DNA of 64,000 nucleotides from Flammeovirgaceae bacterium (GCA_021298355.1 JAJTEH010000006.1:1-64000), one strand, 5' to 3'. Counted from the stretch's first letter, positions 29,365 to 39,219 are shown. Numbers and translations: made by a program. Notes: generated by a model not told the origin, from the sequence alone.

Positions 29365-30096
29365 TTAATTTCCTGAAGGAAACTCAGGATCTGGAATGGT
29401 AGCTTTTGGAGTTTCGCCAGAGCCACCACCACCAAGCGTGGCAAGTAATGCACCTACTGCAACCACCGGAATAACTTTTACTACTAACGGAAATTTAGGC
29501 TTTACCTGAAAATATTCAGAGTAAATTATATCGTCTGGCTTTCTGGAATCTGTAATCTTTAAACGGTAGTCTTTACCCGGTTTGGCCTTAGATGGTATCG
29601 ACAACGAGTACACTCCATTATTAGGATAATTTAACTCGCCACCTACCCTGTCTGAGCCTTTGTATAATTCAATATGTATAGGGTTGGTGTTGCCCGGGCG
29701 CCAATTTATAGAATACGCTTTACCTCTTTTAAACTTTGTACCACTTTCTAAATCTTTTATCCGAACGAAAGGAATAAAAACAATACCACGTAATTCTAAA
29801 GAAATAGAACCGGTATATGCGCCATACTCCTGAATTACATTCCATTCAATTTTTCTTCCTACACCCGGATTAACTTCTGCGCCAACATCTCCTTTTACTT
29901 TTGTTAGCGGAGCAGAAAATTTATCCTTAGAAGAATAAAGGGAAATTTTGTATTGATTGTTCGGATTACTATCCTCTAAATCATAGGTAACAATAATCTT
30001 TTCCTGAACTAATTCGATTTTTCGAATAAATATTTTTTGAGCCTGACCAACCACGCAAATGCATGTGGCTAGGATTACCAACATAGACTTTTTCAC
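29365..30096 (-). CDS. Kre9/Knh1-like Ig-domain exported protein with C-terminal membrane segment
   Basis: 243 residues: a signal peptide (MKKSMLVILATCICVVGQAQ), a beta-rich domain, then an Ig-like module of the yeast cell-wall Kre9/Knh1 type (KRGKAYSINWRPGN to DYRLKITDSRKPDDIIYSEY, about 125-205). A hydrophobic helix (LVVKVIPVVAVGALLATLG) and a short Gly/Pro-rich tail end it. It probably faces the periplasm or surface, anchored by the C-terminal helix. It is first in the three-gene minus-strand group leading to the giant protein and the caspase-like protein, so a shared pathway is likely but unproven. Confidence 0.8.
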   Translation of the reverse strand: MKKSMLVILATCICVVGQAQKIFIRKIELVQEKIIVTYDLEDSNPNNQYKISLYSSKDKFSAPLTKVKGDVGAEVNPGVGRKIEWNVIQEYGAYTGSISLELRGIVFIPFVRIKDLESGTKFKRGKAYSINWRPGNTNPIHIELYKGSDRVGGELNYPNNGVYSLSIPSKAKPGKDYRLKITDSRKPDDIIYSEYFQVKPKFPLVVKVIPVVAVGALLATLGGGGSGETPKATIPDPEFPSGN

Positions 30097-30506
30097 GATT
30101 AAAGGTAAATAGTTTGTTTAAAAATAGTAAACTCAAGTAAAAGATAAAAGCCCATTCAATACAATTTATAGATCAGTTGAATTTTGTCTGAAAAATCAAG
30201 AATTATTTCAGAAAACAAGGTTATCTCACGCTTGCTGTTACCTCTGTTTATAGCAAAAATAAACTGTGTTTAATCAAAAATAAAACACATCATTAACTAT
30301 AATAAACCGCTATACTTCTATTGGGTATGTATACCATCAGCCTATAACATTTCTAAAAAAAAGATAATAGATCAGTAAACCGTACCATGCAGGTTAAGAA
30401 ATAATGGTTTACCCTTACTGTGTGCGTGAAAATAACCAGAAAGTATACGTAGTTATCCTGATTTTCTGATGCCTGATTAAATCAGACTTTTATTAAAAAA
30501 AAGGAT
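30097..30506. other. Divergent intergenic region
   Basis: An AT-rich gap separates the Kre9-like gene (minus) and the sensor operon (plus). CTGATTaAATCAG at 30473-30485 is a dyad 22 bp before the proposed sensor start, and CTGAT recurs three times from 30458 on. This could be an operator for the signalling operon. I see no ORF or RNA gene. Confidence 0.4.
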
Positions 30507-31685
30507 ATGATTTATTTCAACGTTGTAAGCACTTTTTTAAATCAGGATTTTTATATCGCCCTTCTATCTGCTCCTATTCTTTTTGTTTTAACAAGTGTAG
30601 TACTTTAAAAAACTACACCACAACATCCATCAATACAAGAAGATGATAAACCAATACTCAACAAACAAATTTCTGTAAGCGAATCGAAATTAATTGAAGC
30701 GATAAGCAAACATACAGACGATTACACCGAAAGCGAGGCTCAAAACTTCCCCGAAACCATCAATCAGATTTTTTACTTACCAAAGCCAGCACAAGAAATT
30801 TTTACGAAATGTTTACACGTATTGTGCCGTAAAACTTCTTGCTTTCAATCTATTCTTTATGCGTGCGATAATCAAACAGAAGAAATTACTTCTCTTGCTA
30901 ATTATGGTTTAGGTTTATCTCACGCTTTAACCATTAGCTACGGACAAGGGCAAGTAGGACAAGTTGCCTTAAACAAAGAAGTTACCGTATTGGAAAACAT
31001 CCCTTCGTTCTATTCTAAAATTAAATCGGGTTTGGGAGAATCAGCGCCCAAGACCATCCTCATCATTCCTATACTATTTCGAAAGCAACTGCAAGGAATT
31101 TTGGAAATGTCTTTTCTCCATCAAGGTAGTGTGGCTGCGCTACAAGAAATTATTAAGATATCAGAAATAATTGGTGGGCACATGTTTAATATGGCCGTGT
31201 TGGAAAAACAACGCAAACAAGTAGAACAACTAATTAAACAAGAAGAAGAATTAAAAGAAACGCAGAAAAAGCAACAGCTGGCTATGCAAAAAGTAGAAAG
31301 CACACTAGAGAAGATTAAGTTAGAAAAAATAAAAAATGAAATTATTCTCGAAGCCTGCCAGGATGGTGTAATCAGTTTTAATAGCGCGGGTATAATTGAC
31401 TTTTGCAATAAATCCGCTTCAGAAATTCTTGCTACGGGTAAACACGATATCGTTAATAAAAATATTTCTTCCTTACTCAACCTCAGTATTCAGGTAAAAG
31501 AAAATCATGAACCTACCCTTATACATTGTATACACCAGCAAACCATTAAAGAAAAAACAGAAATCAGCTTTACAAATTGTAAAGGCGAAGATGTATCTGT
31601 ATTAGCCACTGTGGCCATTAGCGAAATTGAAAATGGATATCAATTCACACTGTTTTTACAAAAGATATCCGTAGATCTTTTCTAG
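30507..31685 (+). pseudogene. Membrane-anchored GAF/PAS sensor with in-frame TAA after the TM segment
   Basis: An ATG at 30507 follows AAAAAAAAGGAT and opens a frame coding for one membrane helix (DFYIALLSAPILFVLTSVVL). It meets TAA at 30606-30608 and then runs on open in the same frame to 31685. The downstream part holds a linker, a GAF domain (AQEIFTKCLHVLCRKTSCFQ onward), a coiled coil rich in Lys/Glu, and a PAS-like domain (ILEACQDGVISFNSAGIIDF). No ATG exists between the TAA and the GAF domain; a TTG at 30822 would start inside GAF. Without the stop it would be a 392-residue membrane sensor feeding the CheA cluster. It may be a nonsense allele or sequence error. Confidence 0.7.
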
Positions 31686-31686
31686 C

Positions 31687-32343
31687 ATGAAACCACACAG
31701 CGAACATTATCGGCTTAAAAATGAAATCTGTTCGGGGTTAAAGGTTTCATTACATGTAGTAAATCGTGTAGTAACAGATTTGCAAAACACCGTATTAGAG
31801 GCTATTAAAAAATCTAATTCAGAAACAAAGAAAATAAATAACACTAAACTAATTGAGCATCTGCAAGGATACGATGCATGGAATCAAATTGTATCGCACC
31901 AGGTACTTATACTGCAAGCGGAAAACATGCGTGCAGATGTTGATCAACCATCTGCGACAGCCACCCGTGCTACTCACTTTCTCATTTATCGGTTATCCGA
32001 ACAGCAAATAGAAACTGCCTTTACTGAATTAATAAAAAACATAGAAAATATTGAAGCTGCCGTAACTGAAAACGAAGGCTTATCGATACAGCTAAAATCT
32101 CCGTTGCAGAACGCACGTAAAGCTATTAACCTGGAACGCATAAATAAACTGTGGGCTTACCGAAAATACGGATGGCATGTAGCACCCTCCTTTACACCAA
32201 AACATGAAAATGAAAAAGAGGTAGACAAGCTAACGCACTATTATACTACCGAGCAAGAAAGAAAAGTACACGCCAATTTCTTCAATAGAATTGCTGCTGT
32301 AGATAAGCAAGAGACAAATACACAAACAGAAATCTTTACTTAA
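31687..32343 (+). CDS. Helical protein of unknown function in a chemosensory operon
   Basis: 218 residues, almost entirely predicted helix, with no signal peptide or membrane segment. Its start is 1 nt after the stop of the GAF/PAS gene and it precedes the STAS-like gene by 6 nt, so it belongs to the operon. I recognise no domain. Features are the charged helices (LQNTVLEAIKKSNSETKKIN, ENIEAAVTENEGLSIQLKSP). It might be an adaptor or phosphotransfer-like helper for the CheA system, but no conserved His-containing Hpt motif is obvious. Confidence 0.6.
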   Translation: MKPHSEHYRLKNEICSGLKVSLHVVNRVVTDLQNTVLEAIKKSNSETKKINNTKLIEHLQGYDAWNQIVSHQVLILQAENMRADVDQPSATATRATHFLIYRLSEQQIETAFTELIKNIENIEAAVTENEGLSIQLKSPLQNARKAINLERINKLWAYRKYGWHVAPSFTPKHENEKEVDKLTHYYTTEQERKVHANFFNRIAAVDKQETNTQTEIFT

Positions 32344-32349
32344 TACGCT

Positions 32350-32655
32350 ATGATAGAATTTAACAAAGAAAACAACACACTACTGGTTACCTGTTCAGGA
32401 CATTTAGCTTTAGCCGAACTTAACCAATATACCATACTGCTGAAACAAACACTACCCTCTTTCTCCGGAAATAGCATTAGAATAACCCTAACTGCCTATA
32501 CCAAAATTGATTTTAGTTTTTTTCAGTTTGTGGTTTTTCTAAAAGCATACGCTAAACAAGTTAAGAAAGATTTTTTCTGCGAACTGCACCTGAACGAAAG
32601 TGATCAGGCTTTATTAACTCAATCAAAATTACTACATCAAATTCAATCAATATGA
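32350..32655 (+). CDS. STAS-like domain protein
   Basis: 101 residues with the STAS outline: a beta-strand start (MIEFNKENNTLLVTCSGHL), a helix, then ITLTAYTKIDFSFFQFVVFL, where the IDFS segment sits where anti-sigma-antagonists carry the D-S-S-G phosphorylation loop. The loop is degenerate (no Ser-Gly), so phosphorylation by a Ser kinase is doubtful. It overlaps the CheY-like gene by 4 nt. It resembles the STAS partners found beside some CheA systems. Confidence 0.6.
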   Translation: MIEFNKENNTLLVTCSGHLALAELNQYTILLKQTLPSFSGNSIRITLTAYTKIDFSFFQFVVFLKAYAKQVKKDFFCELHLNESDQALLTQSKLLHQIQSI

Positions 32656-33011
32656 AAGTTCTGGTCGTGGATGATTCCGAAAGCATTAGAGAATTGCTTG
32701 CCATTACATTAGAAGGCGCGGGCTATCAGGTAATTAAATCTACCGATGGCGAAGATGCCTTGCAAAAACTTACCGATCAACCGGTTAATCTCGTTATCAC
32801 AGATTTAAACATGCCTAAGGTAGATGGTATCGAGCTGGTTAAAAACATTCGCAAACAAGGTGAATATGCAGGCTTACCCATTTTGCTTTTAACTACAGAG
32901 TCGCAGGTAAACAAAAAAGAAGAGGCCAAACTGGCCGGAGCAACAGGATGGATAATTAAGCCCTTTGCCCAGGATAAATTACTAGCCGTTGTACAAAAAG
33001 TAATGCGGTAA
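32652..33011 (+). CDS. CheY-like single-domain response regulator
   Basis: 119 residues forming one receiver domain. The acidic pair is D7-D8, the phospho-acceptor D51 in VITDLNMPKVDG, and the conserved Thr and Lys are in LLLTTES and GWIIKPFAQD. It ends 1 nt before the CheA start, so it is the natural output or sink of that kinase. No output domain is attached. Confidence 0.93.
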   Translation: MKVLVVDDSESIRELLAITLEGAGYQVIKSTDGEDALQKLTDQPVNLVITDLNMPKVDGIELVKNIRKQGEYAGLPILLLTTESQVNKKEEAKLAGATGWIIKPFAQDKLLAVVQKVMR

Positions 33012-33012
33012 G

Positions 33013-35007
33013 ATGGATGCACTCCAACACATATTTAAACAAGAATGTACCGAACTTTTAGAGAAGTTCGAGCAAGGACTAGTGCAAGCTTCTAATGGAA
33101 ACATACACAACGAGCTTATTGCCGAACTTTTCCGTTCGTTGCATACTATAAAGGGCTCTGCTGCTATGTTTGGCTTTCAAAAAATTAATGAGCTTACACA
33201 CGAGCTTGAATTTATATTTGACGCCATCCGAAACCAACAACTTAACCTAAGCAAAAATTTAATTGACCTTTCGTTCGACTATATAGACATAACCCGAACG
33301 ATCATTCTCTCCGGAGATGAAAACAAGACAGAACAAATCTATCTGGCGGATACCTTACTGGCTAAAATAAAAAGTTTACCAATATCCTCTACACAAAATT
33401 TTACCCCTGCAAAATCGTCTGCCCTTTACTATATACATCTTGTGCCACAAGAAAGTTTGTTTCTATCGGGTAACAATCTTTTATATGTATTAGAAGATTT
33501 ACTAACCGTTGGAAACACCGTTTGTAAAGCTTTTCTGCTTATGCCTGCAGACATAGACTCGTTTGCCTTTAACAGGCCATTAGTTGGCTTTGAAATTTTG
33601 TTGCAAACCCATGCGTCTCTGGAAAAAGTTCATGAACAATTTATTTTCATACAAGACCATTGCCAGATTCAGGTAGAAGAAATACCATCTTACACAGGAA
33701 ATATTTCTTCTATCGATACAAAACACTTTTCTGACTACTCCGCATCTACAAGTTTAAGAAATGCCATTTATACCATAGCCACACACAACATAGAAAATAC
33801 TGTAGCCAACCAGAAGAATCACACTACAGAAAAGCACCATCACTCCATAAGAGTAGCCTCTTACAAACTAGACGACCTCATGAGTTTAGTTAGCGAACTT
33901 ATCACTACGCAAGCACAACTTGAAGTTACAGCAGAAAAAACCAATAACAATCAACTCAACAATGTTGTGGAAGCGCTTCAAAAAATTTCGAGACGCATGC
34001 GCGATACTGTTTTCTCGGTTTGTTTAATTCCGCTTGATAGTGTGCTGGTGCGTTTTCAGCGTATGGTAGCCGACTTATCTAAAGAACTTTATAAAGAAAT
34101 AAAATTTGAGGCTGTCGGAACGGATATTGAACTAGACAAATATGTAATCGAAAATCTTGTTGATCCGCTTTTGCATTTAATTCGAAACTGTGCTGATCAT
34201 GGTATTGAGGAGAAAGAAATTCGTTTACAAAAGGGAAAAAATGCAGCAGGTAAGGTACAGCTTAAAGCTTATACCTCGGGCACACATGCCATACTAGAAA
34301 TTTCGGATGATGGCGCAGGAATCGATCAACATAAAATACTACACAAGGCCATTCAACTCGGATTGGCAAACGAAAACGAAACGTATCAGGAAGAAGAAAT
34401 TATTCACTTTATTTTTCATCCCGGATTTTCTACGGCACAAACTGTAACCGCTGTAAGTGGCCGTGGCGTAGGTATGGATGTGGTAAAGAAAAATATTGAA
34501 AAGCTTAAAGGAACAATAAAGATAAATACTACCCTGCATAAAGGAAGTGTGTTTACTATTAAACTCCCTCTAACATTATCGATTACCGAAGGTTTGCTAG
34601 TAAAAATTGGAAATAGCCTATATGTTATTCCTTTAGAACATGTTGTTAAGTGCATTACCCTTTCAACCGAAAACATACAAAAAACGTGGAGTTATACAGA
34701 GTATACAAATACGCAACTGCCTATACTGGCTTTGCAAAAAGTATTCTATGCTAAACAAACTGGCGCCTATCCTAAAGCAGTACTTGTTGAGTATCAAAAT
34801 CAGTTAGTAGGCTTAGCTGTTGATGAAGTAGTAGGAGAACATCAAATCGTTTTAAAATCGCTAGGAGAATTTTATAAGAATAGTCCGGAGTATGGAGGGG
34901 CCACTATTTTAGGTAACGGACAAGTTTCGCTTGTTATAGATGTAGCACATATTATTGAAAACAATATCAACCCCGAAACAAAATTTATGTATGGAAACAC
35001 AAAGTAA
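33013..35007 (+). CDS. cheA: CheA-type chemosensory histidine kinase
   Basis: 664 residues. The Hpt domain has phospho-accepting H44 in FRSLHTIKGSAAMFGF. A middle region with CheY/P2-like character is weakly conserved. The dimerisation helices precede an HATPase core with the N-box LLHLIRNCADHGIEEKE and glycine boxes ISDDGAGID and VSGRGVGMDVVKK. The C-terminal CheW-like domain begins near GLLVKIGNSLYVIPLEHV. It autophosphorylates and passes phosphate to CheY. Its 3' end overlaps cheW by 17 nt. No CheR methyltransferase or CheB methylesterase gene accompanies it. Confidence 0.95.
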   Translation: MDALQHIFKQECTELLEKFEQGLVQASNGNIHNELIAELFRSLHTIKGSAAMFGFQKINELTHELEFIFDAIRNQQLNLSKNLIDLSFDYIDITRTIILSGDENKTEQIYLADTLLAKIKSLPISSTQNFTPAKSSALYYIHLVPQESLFLSGNNLLYVLEDLLTVGNTVCKAFLLMPADIDSFAFNRPLVGFEILLQTHASLEKVHEQFIFIQDHCQIQVEEIPSYTGNISSIDTKHFSDYSASTSLRNAIYTIATHNIENTVANQKNHTTEKHHHSIRVASYKLDDLMSLVSELITTQAQLEVTAEKTNNNQLNNVVEALQKISRRMRDTVFSVCLIPLDSVLVRFQRMVADLSKELYKEIKFEAVGTDIELDKYVIENLVDPLLHLIRNCADHGIEEKEIRLQKGKNAAGKVQLKAYTSGTHAILEISDDGAGIDQHKILHKAIQLGLANENETYQEEEIIHFIFHPGFSTAQTVTAVSGRGVGMDVVKKNIEKLKGTIKINTTLHKGSVFTIKLPLTLSITEGLLVKIGNSLYVIPLEHVVKCITLSTENIQKTWSYTEYTNTQLPILALQKVFYAKQTGAYPKAVLVEYQNQLVGLAVDEVVGEHQIVLKSLGEFYKNSPEYGGATILGNGQVSLVIDVAHIIENNINPETKFMYGNTK

Positions 35008-35470
35008 TCAAGCTTACCTAACCTTTACATTAGGTAAAGAAACGTTTGGCGCACATGTTGGCTCCGTGTTAGAAATAGTAGAAGTACCTGCTATTACCAC
35101 TGTGCCGCAAGCTGCAAGCTATATGCGTGGTGTAATTAATTTAAGAGGAAGTGTTTTGCCTGTAGTAGATACCCGAATAAAAATGGGCTTACCTACACAA
35201 GACGACTCCATCAATACATGTATTGTTGTAATACAGGTAGAACAAAACGATCAGCTAACTCCATTAGGCATTGTGGTAGATGCCATACAAGAAGTAATAG
35301 ACATACAAGAAAATACCATTTTACCTGCACCAAGCCTGGGCAATTTTGCCAACACACTATTAACGGGCATGGTAAAACACCAGGATAAGTTTGTGCTCTT
35401 AGTGAACATTCAGAAATTATTTAGTACCGAAGAAATTTTTGAACTAACCGAAACAGAACAATTACACTAA
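34991..35470 (+). CDS. cheW: CheW-type coupling protein
   Basis: 159 residues from the ATG at 34991 (METQSNQAYLTFTLGKETF), which overlaps the cheA end; an upstream in-frame start at 34955 lies inside the CheA coding region and is less likely. The SH3-like fold shows MRGVINLRGSVLPVVDTR and GIVVDAIQEVIDI. It couples the MCP to CheA. It is followed 25 nt later by the MCP gene. Confidence 0.94.
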   Translation: METQSNQAYLTFTLGKETFGAHVGSVLEIVEVPAITTVPQAASYMRGVINLRGSVLPVVDTRIKMGLPTQDDSINTCIVVIQVEQNDQLTPLGIVVDAIQEVIDIQENTILPAPSLGNFANTLLTGMVKHQDKFVLLVNIQKLFSTEEIFELTETEQLH

Positions 35471-35495
35471 ATCAATCACCTAAATACAAAATAAA

Positions 35496-37106
35496 ATGAA
35501 ACTACTTATCCGAACACGGCTTATGTTGGGCTTTGCCTTACTGGTTGTTATTACCACATTGGTTTACTTTTTGGGTAAATCTAACTTATCTACGTTACAA
35601 GGAAATTTAAATCAATTGGTTGAGCGTGAAATGAACCGCATCATTTTTGCGCAGAAAAGTGCAGAACTGGTTCAACTGATTACTAAACGCGAAAAAGATT
35701 TTTTACTTGAGAATACGTTAGCCGGAAAACAGAATTACATTAAAGAAATAGAAACACGAAGCGGAGAATTACAAGAAAACATCGATAAAATTAAAACCCT
35801 CTCGGATGAAAGAGGTTTGCAAATACTTCAGGAGTTTGACGAAAACTGGTTAGACTATTTACAAAACTTCGATAAAATAAAATCGCTTGGGTTGGTTAAT
35901 TCCGATTCTGCCAACACAGCCGCAGAAGTAATTTCTACCACCGATGCACGAAATGCCGCTAAAAAAGCAATCGCCAGTTTAGCACAACTTGTTACTAAAA
36001 ATACAACAGCTCTGGAAGATGCCAAACTCGCAGCCGATATTCAAACACAAAATGCATCTGCCAATATGTTATACTTGTTATTGGCTTCTATTGCTATTTC
36101 TATTGCTGTTTCGTATTGGATTATCCAATCTATTTCCAACTCAATCAACAATGCACGCAACGTTGTTAAGTCTGTATCGCAAGGCGATTTAACCATTACT
36201 ATCGAAAATAAATCGAAAGATGAAATAGGCGAATTAATCGATATGCTTGGTGCAATGGTAAACAAACTGAAAGAGGTAATATCAACTGTTAGTTCATCGG
36301 CCGATAACATTGCTGCTGCCAGTATGCAGATGAGTACAACATCACAATCGATGTCGCAAGGCTCGCAAGAACAAGCTGCATCGGCAGAAGAAATTTCTTC
36401 TTCAATGGAAGAAATGGTTAGCAACATTCAGCAAAATACCGACAACGCACAGCAAACAGAAAAAATAGCATTAAAAGCAGCTGATGATATGAAAGAAGGT
36501 AGTCAGGCAGTTGTTTTAACGGTAGACTCGATGAAGAAAATTGCAGATAAAATTTCTATTATCGGAGAAATTGCCCGACAAACCAATTTGCTTGCGCTTA
36601 ATGCTGCCGTTGAAGCTGCACGAGCAGGAGATCATGGAAAAGGTTTTGCTGTTGTAGCCAGTGAAGTTAGAAAGTTAGCCGGGCGAAGCCAAGCTGCAGC
36701 ATCAGAAATAAACGACCTATCCAGCGCCAGTGTATCTATTGCAGATAAATCAGGAAGATTACTGGAACAAATTGTACCGAACATTCAAAACACAGCCAAG
36801 TTGGTACAAGAAATTGCAGCAGCCAGTATGGAACAAAACGCTGGTGCCAATCAGGTAAACAGTGCTATTCAACAATTTAATCAAATCATTCAGCAAAACG
36901 CGGCCGGCTCAGAAGAGTTAGCGGCAAGCTCAGAAGAGCTGTCTTCACAAGCAGAAAATCTGAGAACTACTATTTCATTCTTTAAAGTGGATGTACTTCG
37001 GAAATCATCGCATTACCAATACATGGAGTGTGCATACAGAATATCAGTTTCGAAGAGCAGACTTCGCAGCCTCGTGGCAGCAATCGTTAACCCGAATTGG
37101 AATTGA
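35496..37106 (+). CDS. Methyl-accepting chemotaxis protein, out-of-frame tail from DUF2490 gene
   Basis: An N-terminal membrane helix ([19 protein letters not shown]), a four-helix sensor (about 40-185), a second helix ([20 protein letters not shown]), a HAMP and a signalling hairpin with tip [20 protein letters not shown] make up a normal receptor. It should end near SFFKV (residue 498). Instead it reads 38 more residues ([18 protein letters not shown] and so on) that are the DUF2490 gene in the wrong frame. The tail is therefore an accident of a join near 36988, not a domain. Signalling is probably retained. Confidence 0.9.
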   Translation: MKLLIRTRLMLGFALLVVITTLVYFLGKSNLSTLQGNLNQLVEREMNRIIFAQKSAELVQLITKREKDFLLENTLAGKQNYIKEIETRSGELQENIDKIKTLSDERGLQILQEFDENWLDYLQNFDKIKSLGLVNSDSANTAAEVISTTDARNAAKKAIASLAQLVTKNTTALEDAKLAADIQTQNASANMLYLLLASIAISIAVSYWIIQSISNSINNARNVVKSVSQGDLTITIENKSKDEIGELIDMLGAMVNKLKEVISTVSSSADNIAAASMQMSTTSQSMSQGSQEQAASAEEISSSMEEMVSNIQQNTDNAQQTEKIALKAADDMKEGSQAVVLTVDSMKKIADKISIIGEIARQTNLLALNAAVEAARAGDHGKGFAVVASEVRKLAGRSQAAASEINDLSSASVSIADKSGRLLEQIVPNIQNTAKLVQEIAAASMEQNAGANQVNSAIQQFNQIIQQNAAGSEELAASSEELSSQAENLRTTISFFKVDVLRKSSHYQYMECAYRISVSKSRLRSLVAAIVNPNWN

Positions 37107-37626
37107 TTACCGAATACACGATAACATCATCCTTACAGCAGGTTATGGGTTTATTCGTACATTTCCGTATGGCGAACAACCCATTGCCGAAACATTTGAT
37201 GAACATAGAATCTGGCAAACACTAACCCTTACTCAACCCGGAAAATTTGTAAACATCCAACACAGATACCGGCTGGAACAACGATGGCTAGAAAGATTTA
37301 GCACCGAAGAAAACAATGGTTACCTGTACTTAAACCGCATCCGATACAGGCTGTTACTAAACAAACCCATCTCCATAGGGCAAAAGCCTACTAAATGGTT
37401 TGTTACGGTATCAAACGAGGTGTTTATCGGCTTTGGAAAAAATGTAGCTAAGAATATAGTAGATCAAAATCGTTTGGCAGTAACGCTTGGCTATACGTAT
37501 AAAACTCATGGCAACATTCAACTAGGGTATATGAACCAAACCGTTATCAAAAGAGATGGTGTAAAGCAAGAACAAAACAGCACCATTACCCTTGCCTTAA
37601 CGTATAACATAGATTTCAGAAAATAA
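36991..37626 (+). pseudogene. DUF2490 outer-membrane barrel, 5' end lost
   Basis: DUF2490-type sequence begins at once with [19 protein letters not shown] and [20 protein letters not shown]. Such proteins normally carry a signal peptide before this point, but the frame is closed by TGA at 36961, so there is none. The remaining 211 codons run intact to an aromatic-rich barrel end (LALTYNIDFRK). The only ATG (36991) lacks a signal peptide and export is not expected. A deletion joining the MCP tail to the DUF2490 body is the simplest reading. Confidence 0.75.
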
Positions 37627-37650
37627 ATGTGAACCTTACCGTAAACAAAC

Positions 37651-38919
37651 ATGAGCAAACGTGCAAATAAACTCGGCAGATTAACGATCATATTGTTCAT
37701 GATATTTTTAAGTCATGTTAGTACCATTGTTGTACTCTTGTTCTATTGGCTACAAAAAGACCTATCTACGTTAAAAGAAAATTTACTTGTTTTTGCTTTT
37801 GTACCGCTGTTGATCAGTATCGTATTGCTTACCGTGCTGTTTATGCAGGTAAAAAGAAAATACGTTCCGTATATACACACGCTTACATTCTTTCTACAAA
37901 AATTGATTAAAGGCGAAGTACCCAAGTGGATTCCACACGCTACAAAAGATACACGCGAACTAAACTACATGCTTAATAAACTTATTCTGCAAAAGAAACA
38001 AGAAATAGCCTTTGCCGAAGGAATAGGAAAAGGTGATTACTCCATACCCTTTTTGCCTTTAAGCAAATACGATCAGATGGGAAATGCGTTAATAAAGATG
38101 CGAAACGCACTAAAAGATGCAGAAATTAAAAAAGAACAAAAACATTACCGCCTGCGCCAGGAAGAACTGGCAAAAGTAAACCATCAACTAGAAAGATTTT
38201 TGTATGCTACCTCGCACGATATGCGCGCACCGCTAACTACGTTATTAGGATTAATTTCACTAGCGAAACGAGAAACAGATGCAGATAACATAAGGTCTTT
38301 GGCCGGCATGATGGAAATACCTATTCAAAAATTAGATTGTGTATTAAAGCAAGCTTCTGTATTTTCCAGAAACATACACGAGCAAATATGGATAGAACCC
38401 ATATTTATCTCTGAGTTTATTGAACAAATCTGGCAAGATTTAAAAGACCATAAAAACTTTTCTAAAGTATCTTTTGGTATAGAAACTCCAAACGAAATCA
38501 TTCTTTATTCAGATCCGGTAAGGGTAAGCCATGCCATCAAGCAAATTTTAAAAAATGCGTTAGATTTTATCGACAACACAAAATCTTTTTCTTACCTGAA
38601 AGTACAAACACATCTTTCGCATGATGTTGTAATCATAGAATTTAAAGACAACGGCATGGGCATCGACAAAAATTATATCGATAAAATATTCAGCATGTTT
38701 TACAGAGCATCAGAAAAAAGTATTGGTCCGGGGTTAGGGTTGTATATAGCAAAAGAAATCTTAAATAAACTAAATAGCCACATACAGCTCGACTCAGAAC
38801 TTGGAATGGGCACAAATGTAATTATTGAAATAAAAAACGAGAAAAATGTTTTTTTATTTAATAAATCAGTAGTAGCTTCCAATGGATTTGAAAATCATAG
38901 TAAGCAAATAGCTCGTTGA
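37651..38919 (+). CDS. Membrane sensor histidine kinase (HisKA/HATPase)
   Basis: 422 residues. Two membrane helices (about 11-34 and 46-67) enclose a very short periplasmic loop, then a HAMP-like and coiled-coil region. HisKA has H189 in YATSHDMRAPLTTLLGLISL. HATPase motifs are N-box ILKNALDFI, G1 DNGMGID, F-box SMFYRAS and G2 GPGLGLYIAKEIL. With almost no periplasmic domain it probably senses the membrane or cytoplasm. No adjacent cognate regulator is seen; the CheY protein or the downstream relay may serve. Confidence 0.92.
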   Translation: MSKRANKLGRLTIILFMIFLSHVSTIVVLLFYWLQKDLSTLKENLLVFAFVPLLISIVLLTVLFMQVKRKYVPYIHTLTFFLQKLIKGEVPKWIPHATKDTRELNYMLNKLILQKKQEIAFAEGIGKGDYSIPFLPLSKYDQMGNALIKMRNALKDAEIKKEQKHYRLRQEELAKVNHQLERFLYATSHDMRAPLTTLLGLISLAKRETDADNIRSLAGMMEIPIQKLDCVLKQASVFSRNIHEQIWIEPIFISEFIEQIWQDLKDHKNFSKVSFGIETPNEIILYSDPVRVSHAIKQILKNALDFIDNTKSFSYLKVQTHLSHDVVIIEFKDNGMGIDKNYIDKIFSMFYRASEKSIGPGLGLYIAKEILNKLNSHIQLDSELGMGTNVIIEIKNEKNVFLFNKSVVASNGFENHSKQIAR

Positions 38920-39219
38920 AATATCTGAACTAAAATTTGGAATTTCTGTTACTCTACCTATTAACATAGAAAAATAAAAGTATTTTTCTTAAATAGCGGA
39001 TAGTAAAAAAAGCAAATAAATTTATTTGCGATTAAAAATTCGTTGTGCAAAAATTCGATGGTTGAAAACAAATAAGTATTCTCAATCCGAATCATGCAAT
39101 AGCCCATAATGCTAAAAGTAAATTCGCGTTAGCCCAGCTAAAATTGAATGTAGTAGATAATTGCCTTTTAGTAAAAGCGAAACAAATTTAAAATGAAAGG
39201 GATCTTTACCATTTTCTAA
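38920..39219. other. Intergenic region with 18-bp perfect palindrome
   Basis: No gene is present. GCAAATAAATTTATTTGC (39012-39029) is a perfect 18-bp palindrome centred about 200 bp before the PAS-kinase start. An uninterrupted palindrome of this size suits a dimeric regulator better than a terminator. No matching second copy was seen in the window. Confidence 0.5.
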
